In this document: one piece after another, positions 9,205 to 17,697 of the stretch
Numbering within the stretch: the first letter of the stretch is position 1
Layout of the letters: every line of letters begins with the position of its first letter
DNA from: JBBATK01 sp044224515
GTDB taxonomy: Bacteria > Bacteroidota > Ignavibacteria > Kapaibacteriales > NICIL-2
NCBI GenBank assembly: GCA_044224515.1
Contig: JBGAKH010000005.1
Span: 186,001-250,000 of the forward strand
DNA: 64,000 bases
Direction of reading: 5' to 3'
Notes under the pieces: model-generated
What the model saw: the letters and a program-made list of their open reading frames with translations, nothing else
Database searches by the model: none
What the model was told of the DNA's origin: nothing
Translations under genes and position numbers: made by a program

Positions 9205-10155
9205 ATGAAATCACTTCGACTCCTTTTAGCACTGTGCACACTGACCGCTTTGTTGAGCTCATGCTCTTCGATAACACGTGTTGGTTTTACGGTGGAGCGT
9301 CCGCCTGAAGTCAATGTCAGACCATTCAAAAAAATGGTAGTCGATCCTATCGAGAGCAGCTCTGCTTTTAAGAATGACGGAGCTGAGCTGCGCAACGTAT
9401 TGATCGACAAACTCCTTTCCGCGCAGCTCTTTGATGCGGTGAGTGATGCACGTCCGGTAGACAACAACGTTGCCTCAACGCTTGTGCTGAGTGGAGCCAT
9501 TTCCGCTGACGAGTACCATGAAACAAAGGACCGTAGTCAAGAAACAGTTGGTCGAAAAGTGAAGAATCCTGTCACGAAAAAAGATACGGTGATCAAGGAC
9601 AGCATTGTATACCACAACACGACACGCGGCAATCTTCGAATGTCGGCTCAGTTGCGCCTTCGTGACGCGGCACAAAACGCCATTGTGTGGTCCACTAGCT
9701 TTGACATCGAAAAGTCCGCCACGAGTAAGGCTGACAACGCACGTCCGGCTGATATCTATGTACCGGGTCTACGACGCGATGCTGTGCTCGAAATAGCAGA
9801 TCGTCTCGTGCAGAGTTTTCTGGTAAAAAAAGAGTGGGCGAATATCGAGCTGGTTGAAGACAGTGATCTCCCTGAGCTTGAACAAGGAAATGACGCCGCC
9901 TCGGACAAAGATTGGCAACGTGCAGTCAACCTGTACAACGATGCTATGCTAAAACATGCGGCTTCATCAAAACTGCACATGGCACAGTATGACTTTGCAT
10001 GCGTCAATATGGCCATTGGTAACTATGATAGCGCAATACGACACTTCGATAAGGCTTTACAAGGCTCCGATGATGACCGCTATCGTCGTGCTCGTACGCT
10101 GTGTCTTCGCATACAAAACGACGCAAATGCTCTGAAAGCAATTCGCGGATACTAA
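9205..10155 (+). CDS. Lipoprotein with LpoB/CsgG-like domain and TPR-like C-terminus
   Basis: This 316-residue protein begins with a lipoprotein signal (LCTLTALLSSC). Residues about 30-205 look like the CsgG/LpoB-like fold: a conserved opening (KKMVVDPIES), a repeated strand-helix pattern and a statement of a dynamic complex (LRLRDAAQNAIVWSTSFDIEKSA, then a helix with LEIADRLVQSFL). Residues about 225-310 resemble two TPR helices pairs (DWQRAVNLYNDAMLKHAASSKLHMAQYDFACVNMAIGNYDSAIRHFDKAL, quoted in two parts of the same stretch by position 235-285). It sits between the adaptor and the permease in the export cassette, so it may help assemble the machine at the outer membrane. The fold assignment is by eye. 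Confidence 0.7.
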   Translation: MKSLRLLLALCTLTALLSSCSSITRVGFTVERPPEVNVRPFKKMVVDPIESSSAFKNDGAELRNVLIDKLLSAQLFDAVSDARPVDNNVASTLVLSGAISADEYHETKDRSQETVGRKVKNPVTKKDTVIKDSIVYHNTTRGNLRMSAQLRLRDAAQNAIVWSTSFDIEKSATSKADNARPADIYVPGLRRDAVLEIADRLVQSFLVKKEWANIELVEDSDLPELEQGNDAASDKDWQRAVNLYNDAMLKHAASSKLHMAQYDFACVNMAIGNYDSAIRHFDKALQGSDDDRYRRARTLCLRIQNDANALKAIRGY

Positions 10156-10167
10156 TAGATTTTTTTT

Positions 10168-10192
10168 CATGCGGGTGCTTTGCACCCGCATG
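10168..10192. repeat. Perfect 11-bp hairpin, 3-nt loop (REP-like)
   Basis: CATGCGGGTGC, loop TTT, GCACCCGCATG. A run of eight T lies immediately upstream (10160-10167) rather than downstream, so it does not look like a forward terminator. It sits between two genes of one cassette. Two in-frame ATG codons for the permease gene lie within it, which argues against using them as starts. Confidence 0.85.
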
Positions 10193-10204
10193 AACACAAG
10201 ACGC

Positions 10205-11464
10205 ATGAATCCTCTACGTGTGCTTTTGCAAATTGTCGTAACACATCTTGTGTCACGAAAACGACAAACCCTGGTAGCGGCACTAGGAGTGACACTCGGT
10301 ATTGGATTCTACATCGCCATGGTCGGCTTTATGACGGGAGCAGATAAGATGGTGAATGACCTCATGCTCAGCGCCACTCCGCATGTGCGTATTTATAACG
10401 ATATCAGTGTCGATTCAATTCAAATTGCGGAGCGTGCGTTTTCCGATAGCGCAACACTTGTGTCCGTACTGCACCCAAAGCCTCGCGATCGCGCTCGCAA
10501 TATCAAGGACGGAGTGCAGATGCTTGCAATCATGAAGAGAGACCCTCGCGTTTACGGTGCTTCCCCTCGCGTTACCTCGCAAGTGTACTACAATTACGGC
10601 ACTACGGAAATCCCCGGTACGGTGTATGGGGTGGACTTGTTGGAAGAAAACAAGCTGTATAGACTGCGAGAAAAAATGACCGAAGGCTCATTGGAGAAAG
10701 TGTTGGCTTCGGAAAATGCGGTCATGATGGGTGGATCTTTAGCTGAAAAACTTCATGCGCATGTCAACGATCATGTCACCGTCACTCTTGCCAATGGTTC
10801 AAAACTCGTGTTAAGCGTAGCAGGCATTTTTCGAATGGGCATTGCACTCATCGATAATTCCACCTGCTACGCTACGACAAAAACGGTGCAGAAGATGTTA
10901 CATCGCGACGAGCTTTATCTGACCGATATCAACATCAAGATGCACAATCTTGAGCAAGCAAAGGAATATGCTGCGGAGCTCCAACAACAGTTCGGTTATA
11001 AAGCCGATGACTGGGAAACAGCAAATGCCTCAATATTGGTTTCGTTCACCATCCGTAGTGTCGTGACCTATACAGTGAGTATTGCCATGCTGGCAGTTGC
11101 AGGCTTTGGGATTTACAACATCATGACGATGATGATGTATGAGAAAATGAAGGACATCGCTATTCTCAAAGCCATTGGCTTTGACAGTGGTGATATACAG
11201 CGGATTTTTATTGGTCAAGCACTTGCGCTCGGTGTCATTGGGGCTATAGCGGGAATGCTCTTCGGTTTTGCACTCAGCGTGTTGATTCTGAGCATTCCCT
11301 ATCACAACGATTTTCTTCCCGGCATGGATCATATGCCAATGAATATCGATTGGCGACACTACCTCATCGGTTTGGTGTTCGCACTGCTAAGTAGTGGAGT
11401 AGCGGGATTCTTTCCATCACGTCGCGCCTCGAAGGTCGATCCTGTCGTCATTATCCGAGGTTAA
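10205..11464 (+). CDS. FtsX/LolC-type ABC transporter permease
   Basis: This 419-residue protein has the MacB/LolCE permease plan: helix 1 near the N-terminus (about residues 22-45, VAALGVTLGIGFYIAMVGFM), a periplasmic MacB-PCD-like domain (about 46-280) and three C-terminal helices (FTIRSVVTYTVSIAMLAVAGFGIYN, IGQALALGVIGAIAGMLFGFALSV, LIGLVFALLSSGVAGFFPSRRASKVDPV). The closing motif ASKVDPVVIIRG is typical. The start is placed at 10205 because the upstream in-frame ATGs lie inside a palindrome. The ATPase gene follows after 6 bp. Such complexes move lipoproteins or drive tripartite export with an adaptor; the substrate is unknown. Confidence 0.9.
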   Translation: MNPLRVLLQIVVTHLVSRKRQTLVAALGVTLGIGFYIAMVGFMTGADKMVNDLMLSATPHVRIYNDISVDSIQIAERAFSDSATLVSVLHPKPRDRARNIKDGVQMLAIMKRDPRVYGASPRVTSQVYYNYGTTEIPGTVYGVDLLEENKLYRLREKMTEGSLEKVLASENAVMMGGSLAEKLHAHVNDHVTVTLANGSKLVLSVAGIFRMGIALIDNSTCYATTKTVQKMLHRDELYLTDINIKMHNLEQAKEYAAELQQQFGYKADDWETANASILVSFTIRSVVTYTVSIAMLAVAGFGIYNIMTMMMYEKMKDIAILKAIGFDSGDIQRIFIGQALALGVIGAIAGMLFGFALSVLILSIPYHNDFLPGMDHMPMNIDWRHYLIGLVFALLSSGVAGFFPSRRASKVDPVVIIRG

Positions 11465-11470
11465 TCTGAC

Positions 11471-12181
11471 ATGAACGCTCAACCAACCTTGACACTGCAG
11501 GCTTCCGGTATTACCAAGTACTTTCATGATCCCGTGGAGTTTAAAGTACTGGATGCTATTAGCTTCGATGTTTGGCGAGGAGAGTTTGTATCAATTGTCG
11601 GTAAATCCGGTTGCGGTAAGTCAACTTTGCTGTATGTGCTCAGCACAATGGACACCGATTACACCGGTGAGCTGCGCATACACGATAGTTTGCTTGGAGA
11701 AAAAACACAGAACGAGTTGTCACACTTCCGCAATGAACACATCGGATTTATTTTTCAGTTTCACTTTCTGCTTCCTGAGTTTAGCGTATTGCAAAACGTC
11801 ATGGTACCGGCTATGAAGCTCGCGCGGAAATCGAAAGAGGAAATTGAGCACGATGCCTATGAGAAGCTAAAGCTCATGGGTATTGCAGATCAGGCTCTCA
11901 AAGCAGCTAAGAATTTGAGTGGGGGACAGCAACAACGTGCGGCTATTGCGCGAGCACTGATCAATAATCCCACACTGATTATCGGTGACGAGCCAACAGG
12001 AAATTTGGACTCCGAGAACTCCGCAATTGTTTTTGATATCTTGGATGAGCTCACCCACACTCAAGGACAAAGTATCATTGTGGTGACGCACGACCGAGAG
12101 TTCGCAGCACGTACCGATAGAGTGCTAGAAATGCTCGACGGAAAAATGTTGAGCCAAGAATCACGCAACTCAGCCGTGTAG
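11471..12181 (+). CDS. LolD/MacB-type ABC transporter ATP-binding protein
   Basis: This 236-residue ATPase has Walker A (GKSGCGKST, residues 43-51), signature LSGGQQQRAAIARAL, Walker B (LIIGDEPTGNLDSE) and the switch His (VVTHDREFA). The TGNLD sequence after Walker B and the 236-residue length are characteristic of the LolD/FtsE/MacB class. It is 6 bp downstream of the FtsX-type permease and completes the adaptor-lipoprotein-permease-ATPase cassette, powering export from the inner membrane. Confidence 0.95.
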   Translation: MNAQPTLTLQASGITKYFHDPVEFKVLDAISFDVWRGEFVSIVGKSGCGKSTLLYVLSTMDTDYTGELRIHDSLLGEKTQNELSHFRNEHIGFIFQFHFLLPEFSVLQNVMVPAMKLARKSKEEIEHDAYEKLKLMGIADQALKAAKNLSGGQQQRAAIARALINNPTLIIGDEPTGNLDSENSAIVFDILDELTHTQGQSIIVVTHDREFAARTDRVLEMLDGKMLSQESRNSAV

Positions 12182-12503
12182 TCATCATCCGTGTCTTTCC
12201 CATAGCTCTTCTGGCCTGAACACATCAGCAATCGGTGTTCACCTCGCTGCGCGAGCAGAGCTGTTTAGACGTGTCCGCATTGATAGAAAAGGCATGTGTA
12301 AGCCACGCATTCGATTGATTTCATGCTCAATCGTTCGTGACGTCTCCGTTCGGCGCTGCTTCTTCACGCTTGTCCGCGCAGATCTTATTATTCATGGCGC
12401 CCGAGAACAGGTAGGACCGGTGCATTATTCGTAGTAATGTATTAGGCTTGAAGACTGTAAATTGACGGGATAGCCTTCCGAAACTATTCAGTGTACAGAA
12501 GAT
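12182..12503. other. Intergenic region without recognisable gene
   Basis: The 322-bp stretch between the export cassette and the TonB receptor gene shows no convincing gene, RNA or strong terminator. A short GC-rich inverted repeat (CTCGC, loop TGC, GCGAG) is at about 12242-12254. A promoter for the receptor probably lies here but no clean box pair was found. Confidence 0.4.
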
Positions 12504-14879
12504 ATGAACGTCCATTCTCCGAGACTGTTTAGCGCAATTCGATTGTGTAAGATGCTGGTGCTGATGGTGGCGACGTGCAGCTTGTGTTACAGCTCTAGCA
12601 CGCTTCTAGGTCAGCAACAATACTGTACGCTCAGTGCATTTGTTCGAGACTCTGTATCGGGCGAGAACATCATCGGCGCGTCCATTGCCATTTTTAGCGA
12701 TAGCACCTATACGACCATTGTGCGCGGAGGAGTAAGCAACAAGCAGGGATATGTATCCATACCTCGAGTTTCTTGCACCAGAGTGTACTTGCGCATCCGC
12801 TCGATCGGTTATGGAGAGAAGAAGCTGGCTTTCAACACCGTCGTTGACAAGCGTTGGATATTTCTCATGCACCCTCAGAGCACGAGTACAGCGGAAGTTG
12901 TAGTGAGTGCTGAGCGTCAGCAATTTCAATCGACCTCAACCATAAGCAGTATAAATGTCAGTGCCGAAAGCGTGAAGTCATTACCTGCACTGTTAGGGGA
13001 GACCGATGTTTTTCGTGTGCTTCAAATGCTTCCCGGGGTGAAGTCGCCATCTGAAATGTCGAGCGGACTCTACGTGCGAGGTGGCTCACCGGACCAGAAC
13101 CTCATCCTACTCGATGGTGTGATTGTCTATAACGCCTCTCACTTGGGTGGATTCCTGAGTACCTTTAACGGCGACGCTCTACGGGATATGAAGCTCATCA
13201 AAGGAGCTTTTCCTGCAGAGTATGGTGGACGTCTCTCATCGGTCTTAGATCTTACGATGAAGGACGGCAGTATCGAGAAGATACAGGGTCAGGGTGCTTT
13301 GAGCATTGTGTCTTCGCGACTTACCGTTGAAGGACCAATCACGAACGATCTGACCTTCATGCTCTCGGCGAGACGTATGTATCTGGATTTGCTCCTTGGC
13401 TTGGCGCGAAGTGCAGACACAACCATGGAAGCACCGGATTACTACTTCTATGATCTCAACGCCAAACTAACGTGGCGCGCCGGAGAAAACGATCGTTTTA
13501 CTCTCGGTGGTTTCTTTGGTCGCGATGTCATTGCCTCACCTTCAAATTCAAACGATCTTGGATTTCATATTCACTGGGGCAATGCTACGGGAAGTCTTCG
13601 ATGGGTGCGAACGCTGGGACCGAGTACACAGCTACTCAGCACTGCTTACTATACTGCCTACAACTTCGCGACCGAGTTAAGCGATAAGTCGAACAACCTT
13701 GATCCTCGTTCATTCTACAGTCGTTCTCAGATTCAAGATGTAGGGCTCAAATCCGAGCTCCAGTGGTTCGGACTAGAGAATCACTCGATAAAAGCAGGCA
13801 TTGATCTGACGCAGCATGCATTTAGTTCAATAGTCACCGATAGTGTAGTGGCCGGTGATCTACTGCCCACCAACATGAATATCGATGCCCTTGATGCAGC
13901 TTTGTATGTGCAGGACGAGTGGGCTTTTGATGATGCGTGGCGTTCGAACGTTGGTCTTCGCCTCTATCATTTTCAAAGCGGTTCCTATACGCGCCTCGAG
14001 CCAAGACTCCAGTTGGCTTACCTCCTTAACGACGACCGCAAGCTTACGTTTTCAGCATCCATGGCGCACCAATTCTTGCACTTGGTAGTACGTAATGACA
14101 TTAATCTGCCGACGGACCTGTGGTTCCCTTCAACACAAACGATTCTTCCTGAACGTGCCCTTCAGGGAGTTCTCGGATACGAGCAACAATTCGGTGATGC
14201 AAAAGAATATACTCTGCAAGTGGAAGCTTATTATAAAGACATGCAGAACCTCGTCGAGTACCGCGACTCGGCAAGTTTTAGTCTCTTTCAACCTTTGGAA
14301 TCACAGTTCACAACCGGCTCAGGCAAAGCCTATGGCGTAGAGGCTTTTCTTCAAAAGAAAGTTGGATCGTGGAATGGATGGATTGGATATTGTCTGTCGT
14401 GGACGACGCGCTCATTCGCTGAACTCAATAGAGGAAAAGAGTTTTCTGCACGCTACGATAGACGTCACGACCTCAACATCTGTTTAAACTATGTGATTGA
14501 TGAGACCTGGGATATCGGAGCTGTCTTTGTACTAGGTAGTGGCTTTGCTTATACAATGCCAACCGGAAACTTTGCCTTCGTGCCATTCAACAAAGACCGT
14601 CAAATGTTCTATGGCGCACAGTATGCATTTACCGACAGAAACGGATATCGCTTGCCATGGTACCACCGACTCGATGTTTCAATGAACTATCACTGTCGCG
14701 TTTTTGGTCTCAAGTCAGTCGTGAATTTTTCCGTGTATAACGCATACAATCACATGAATCCTTTCGCTCAGTATGTTAGTTATGAGTGGAACAACCTAAC
14801 CCAAACATCGCGACCTGTGCTCAAACAAATCACGCTCTTTCCGCTCATCCCTTCCATCAGCTGGAATTTTCAATTCTAA
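12504..14879 (+). CDS. TonB-dependent outer-membrane receptor
   Basis: This 791-residue protein has a signal peptide (about residues 1-37), a carboxypeptidase-regulatory-like beta domain (about 40-125, LSAFVRDSVSGENIIGASIAIF), a plug (DVFRVLQMLPGVKSPSEMSSGLYVRGGSPDQ, LLDGVIVYNASHLGG) and a beta barrel ending in an aromatic residue (SWNFQF). The RGG-spdQ-LLDG signature is typical of Bacteroidota receptors that carry the N-terminal extension. It imports an unknown ligand with energy from TonB-ExbBD, none of which is encoded here. A DUF4249-type lipoprotein gene follows after 9 bp. It is not a classical SusC. Confidence 0.93.
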   Translation: MNVHSPRLFSAIRLCKMLVLMVATCSLCYSSSTLLGQQQYCTLSAFVRDSVSGENIIGASIAIFSDSTYTTIVRGGVSNKQGYVSIPRVSCTRVYLRIRSIGYGEKKLAFNTVVDKRWIFLMHPQSTSTAEVVVSAERQQFQSTSTISSINVSAESVKSLPALLGETDVFRVLQMLPGVKSPSEMSSGLYVRGGSPDQNLILLDGVIVYNASHLGGFLSTFNGDALRDMKLIKGAFPAEYGGRLSSVLDLTMKDGSIEKIQGQGALSIVSSRLTVEGPITNDLTFMLSARRMYLDLLLGLARSADTTMEAPDYYFYDLNAKLTWRAGENDRFTLGGFFGRDVIASPSNSNDLGFHIHWGNATGSLRWVRTLGPSTQLLSTAYYTAYNFATELSDKSNNLDPRSFYSRSQIQDVGLKSELQWFGLENHSIKAGIDLTQHAFSSIVTDSVVAGDLLPTNMNIDALDAALYVQDEWAFDDAWRSNVGLRLYHFQSGSYTRLEPRLQLAYLLNDDRKLTFSASMAHQFLHLVVRNDINLPTDLWFPSTQTILPERALQGVLGYEQQFGDAKEYTLQVEAYYKDMQNLVEYRDSASFSLFQPLESQFTTGSGKAYGVEAFLQKKVGSWNGWIGYCLSWTTRSFAELNRGKEFSARYDRRHDLNICLNYVIDETWDIGAVFVLGSGFAYTMPTGNFAFVPFNKDRQMFYGAQYAFTDRNGYRLPWYHRLDVSMNYHCRVFGLKSVVNFSVYNAYNHMNPFAQYVSYEWNNLTQTSRPVLKQITLFPLIPSISWNFQF

Positions 14880-14888
14880 GGATCACCG

Positions 14889-15755
14889 ATGAAGTTGCTT
14901 CTTCACCTTTGTATGAGATATGCAGTCATAGCGCTCATGTGTGCTCTGGGCGCGTGCGAGACGACCATTCAGGATCCCGAGTTACCGTATGTTAACCAAT
15001 TGGTGATCTGTGGTTTTGCCAATGCAGACAGTCTCGTGCAGCGCGTGTGTGTCATGCATACTCTACCGCTGACCGAGGATTGGTCACTCGAAAAAGCCCT
15101 TGTTCGCGATGCAAGCGTTCGTCTTGAGGGTCCCGACTCGACCATTACGATGATATACTCGGATGCTGAACAATGCTATAGAACCACACTTGCTCTGCAA
15201 GTCGGCAAACGCTACATACTGCATGTTCAATGGAACGAGCTGCATGCCGATGCAATTGCGACGGTCCCGCAAAGTCCATCAGTTCAAAGTCACGGCGCAG
15301 GAGTGAGAAAAATGTACTACGGAGATTCAAGTATGTATGACATGTTTGTCTACGATACTGCCTTCGTAACCTGGTACAGCGGTTCGGCACTCGGTACAAT
15401 TGGTAGCATTGTTCTGCGTTCTCGAGGCGATACTCTCGGGCTCGTCATGGAAAAGTTTAGGATGACTCCGGATCCCTTCGTTCAGTTGTACTCCACGCGA
15501 AGCGATGGCCTGTCGAAGCTGATTGTAAACGCGTATACCTATTATTATCAGCCTAGGGATTCTCTCATCGCAACGAAAATGCAATGCGTGGAATCTTCGT
15601 ACTTAACCATCGCCGGAAACTCGAATAACCGAGACGAGATTTTTGGTTCTTTCGGTACGACACCGAATGCCAATGTGAGTGGAGATGGTTTTGGTTTTTT
15701 TGTGGGACTCTCTTCAACCACGCCTTGGCTGATCAGCGAGATAAAGATACCATAG
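14889..15755 (+). CDS. DUF4249-type lipoprotein partner of TonB receptor
   Basis: This 288-residue lipoprotein has a signal with lipobox (LMCALGAC, Cys about 23), a conserved opening (LPYVNQLVICGFANADSLVQRVCVMHTLPL) and beta-rich domains with ASVRLEGPDSTITM and GKRYILHVQW. This layout is that of DUF4249 proteins, which in Bacteroidota are usually encoded next to a TonB receptor with a regulatory-like domain. The 9-bp spacing shows it is cotranscribed with the receptor. It probably sits on the outer membrane as an accessory ligand-handling protein. The ligand is unknown. Confidence 0.82.
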   Translation: MKLLLHLCMRYAVIALMCALGACETTIQDPELPYVNQLVICGFANADSLVQRVCVMHTLPLTEDWSLEKALVRDASVRLEGPDSTITMIYSDAEQCYRTTLALQVGKRYILHVQWNELHADAIATVPQSPSVQSHGAGVRKMYYGDSSMYDMFVYDTAFVTWYSGSALGTIGSIVLRSRGDTLGLVMEKFRMTPDPFVQLYSTRSDGLSKLIVNAYTYYYQPRDSLIATKMQCVESSYLTIAGNSNNRDEIFGSFGTTPNANVSGDGFGFFVGLSSTTPWLISEIKIP

Positions 15756-15862
15756 AAAGGGTTGGGGACCGGAATCCATGGGTCATTCAATCCAAGTACA
15801 CTGCCAGAGATCTGTCACCCAAGTAGGATCTTGGCAGCTGGTGCAATCCTAAGCTTGTCTTC

Positions 15863-15904
15863 TTCTTCATGCGCAGGGCTCTGCCCTGCGCATACAAAGA
15901 AGAA
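15863..15904. terminator. Hairpin between convergent genes, likely bidirectional terminator; REP-like core
   Basis: The core is ATGCGCAGGGC, loop TCT, GCCCTGCGCAT (15869-15893, 11 bp perfect). An outer TTCTTC/GAAGAA stem (15863-15868 with 15899-15904) extends it across a 5-nt bulge. It lies between the convergent DUF4249 and T9SS cargo genes. The core closely resembles the hairpin at 51477-51501. Confidence 0.75.
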
Positions 15905-15905
15905 A

Positions 15906-17258
15906 TTAATGATGGTAAACATGCACCATGCGAGTCAAGGGCCGTTGATCGCGAAACGTGAGTTTCAGTACATAGATACCATCATTGATGTTTTCTACGG
16001 AAATGTGGTTCTCCGGGTTGTTTGCGGTACATGCTTTGTCCATCAGCAGCTCGCCGCACAGAGAGTACAGTTGTAGTGATTGAGCGCCTACGGTGTTCCA
16101 TCTGCAATGCAAGTCTGTTGTGGCCGGTTGCGGACGTAGCTCTATGAGTGGGTCCGAGGATGACAGAGAGCCGCTTGGAGATTCTTCTACCGATGTAGAG
16201 CCGGAGCCTGCGTCGATTTTCTGCTTGTAGATGTTCTCATAACTTGGAGAACACCAGAGATATCCGTCCGGTGTGTACGCAAAGCAGCTCACAATTGGCA
16301 CATAAGCAGGGGTGAGACCTAAGGTGTCTACAGACCAGGTCTTTCCCAAGTCAGTTGACTTCCAGGTATTGGGACTCTTCCCAAAGCCTTCATAGGTGAA
16401 CGAACATTCAATACGTTGACCTTTAATAAATGCTGCGACCGGAAAGTAGAGGTCGCCGTTAACGATACGTCGAGAGCTAACAGCCGAGATATCAATATCC
16501 GTCCATGTGTCTCCAAGATCGTCGGAATACGAGAGCACAGCCGGCTTGAGCCAGGTGCGGATCGCAAAGAGATAAAAGCGGTGTCCATCTCGTACTAAGG
16601 TGCCGGCACCCGGATAGTTCTGACCTTTTGCTGTGATATAGTTCTTACCACCATCGGCGGTGTAGTAAAAGGTGTTGGCACTGCAGAACAAGGTATCTCC
16701 ACTTGCCACCACGGTACGCGGTTGATTGGCACCTGCCATATAGCTTTGTCGCACAAAGGGGCCACCCAGCTCCTGTATGTCGAAGTAGTTCGGACCGTCC
16801 CACGCCACATACAACCACTTACCAAAGGCTTTTACTTCATTTACGGCAGGCATACCGGACCAGCCCAGAGCGTGTCCGGGAGCACCGGTGGTATCAGCTT
16901 CCCAGTGCATGCCTTTATCCGAGGAGTGAAGGACCACACCATTACCTGTTCCAAAGTTTAGAGCAGCATAAACATGTGCGCCACTTGCAGTCATGCGCTG
17001 TACGTGCGGACTTACACCTCCGATGGACTCAGGAGACTCGATCCAGCTTTGTCCGTTGTCGTCCGACATCTGGAAGTGCTTCTCCTCGTTCCAAAGATAC
17101 ATGCGACCTTCGTGCACAAAGAGCACACCTTGTCCGGCCAATGGACGAGATTGTTTAACCGTTCCGGGTATCCATTGAGCCCAAAGCTGTTGAGCACACA
17201 CGATACATGCGAAAGACATGAGCGCTACGAGGCGCAGCGCAGAATGTACAGAGTTCAT
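15906..17258 (-). CDS. T9SS-secreted beta-propeller (BNR-like) protein
   Basis: This 450-residue protein has a signal peptide (LMSFACIVCAQQLWAQW). It is followed by repeated propeller-type segments with Asp-box-like motifs (MSDDNGQSW, SSDKGMHWE, YTADGGKNY, YSDDLGDTWTD, KSTDLGKTWS) spread over about residues 50-350. The last 80 residues form a T9SS type A-like sorting tail (LRPQPATTDLHCRW ... GIYVLKLTF). Asp-box propellers occur in sialidase-like and photosystem-assembly-like folds; no catalytic residues could be assigned, so it may be a binding protein. The ATG at 17258 is chosen because the signal peptide begins there. It is exported and cell-surface attached or released. Confidence 0.85.
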   Translation of the reverse strand: MNSVHSALRLVALMSFACIVCAQQLWAQWIPGTVKQSRPLAGQGVLFVHEGRMYLWNEEKHFQMSDDNGQSWIESPESIGGVSPHVQRMTASGAHVYAALNFGTGNGVVLHSSDKGMHWEADTTGAPGHALGWSGMPAVNEVKAFGKWLYVAWDGPNYFDIQELGGPFVRQSYMAGANQPRTVVASGDTLFCSANTFYYTADGGKNYITAKGQNYPGAGTLVRDGHRFYLFAIRTWLKPAVLSYSDDLGDTWTDIDISAVSSRRIVNGDLYFPVAAFIKGQRIECSFTYEGFGKSPNTWKSTDLGKTWSVDTLGLTPAYVPIVSCFAYTPDGYLWCSPSYENIYKQKIDAGSGSTSVEESPSGSLSSSDPLIELRPQPATTDLHCRWNTVGAQSLQLYSLCGELLMDKACTANNPENHISVENINDGIYVLKLTFRDQRPLTRMVHVYHH

Positions 17259-17697
17259 ATGCTTGCATCTAGCCGTTAAGGATGCTGTTGCGGGTAGGTG
17301 CAATTTCAGACTAGGCAGAACTACAAAAAAGTCAGAAGTGCCCGTATTCTTACTGCGTCAATCTCGTCTCAAGCGGGCTACGCTGTGGCGAGAAACGGTT
17401 TTTTTGAGTCCCTGCTCATGCAGCCGCACAAACAAACGACCCCGGTTTCGAGTCCGGGCTTTCACAGCTGTATGACTCGGGCAAAGTACGAGAACCTTGC
17501 GGTGCCGAGTGTTCGGATTAGCATGGTGGATTGTTCGGTCGTGGCACGAGGCTCACGAGTGAGAGCCGCTACCCGGCGGTTGCTTTGTACGACCGCAGGT
17601 CTGAGGTCTTAGACCCTAAGACTAAGCGTTATCCTAATGAAACACTACCTTGATGCAGCATGCCAATTGCGATTCTAAGGAGCTTGATTCGTGCAGT
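17259..17697. other. Intergenic region without recognisable gene
   Basis: This 439-bp gap upstream of the T9SS cargo gene and downstream of tolC holds several inverted repeats but no convincing gene. One is a 7-bp perfect hairpin (GTCTTAG, loop ACC, CTAAGAC) near 17607-17623, which could end tolC transcription. A stretch near 17443-17460 resembles a tRNA T-arm, but no acceptor or anticodon arms fit. Confidence 0.4.

Noticed and set aside
17535..17560. Sigma-54 promoter-like TGGCACG box
   Set aside because: The matching -12 element (TTGCA) is missing at the right spacing and no sensible gene start follows.
17298..17612. A 104-codon plus-strand frame and a T-arm-like stretch suggesting a tRNA
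   Set aside because: The peptide has no order or family features. The stem with the TTCGA-like loop has an 8-nt loop and no acceptor, D or anticodon arms could be drawn around it.
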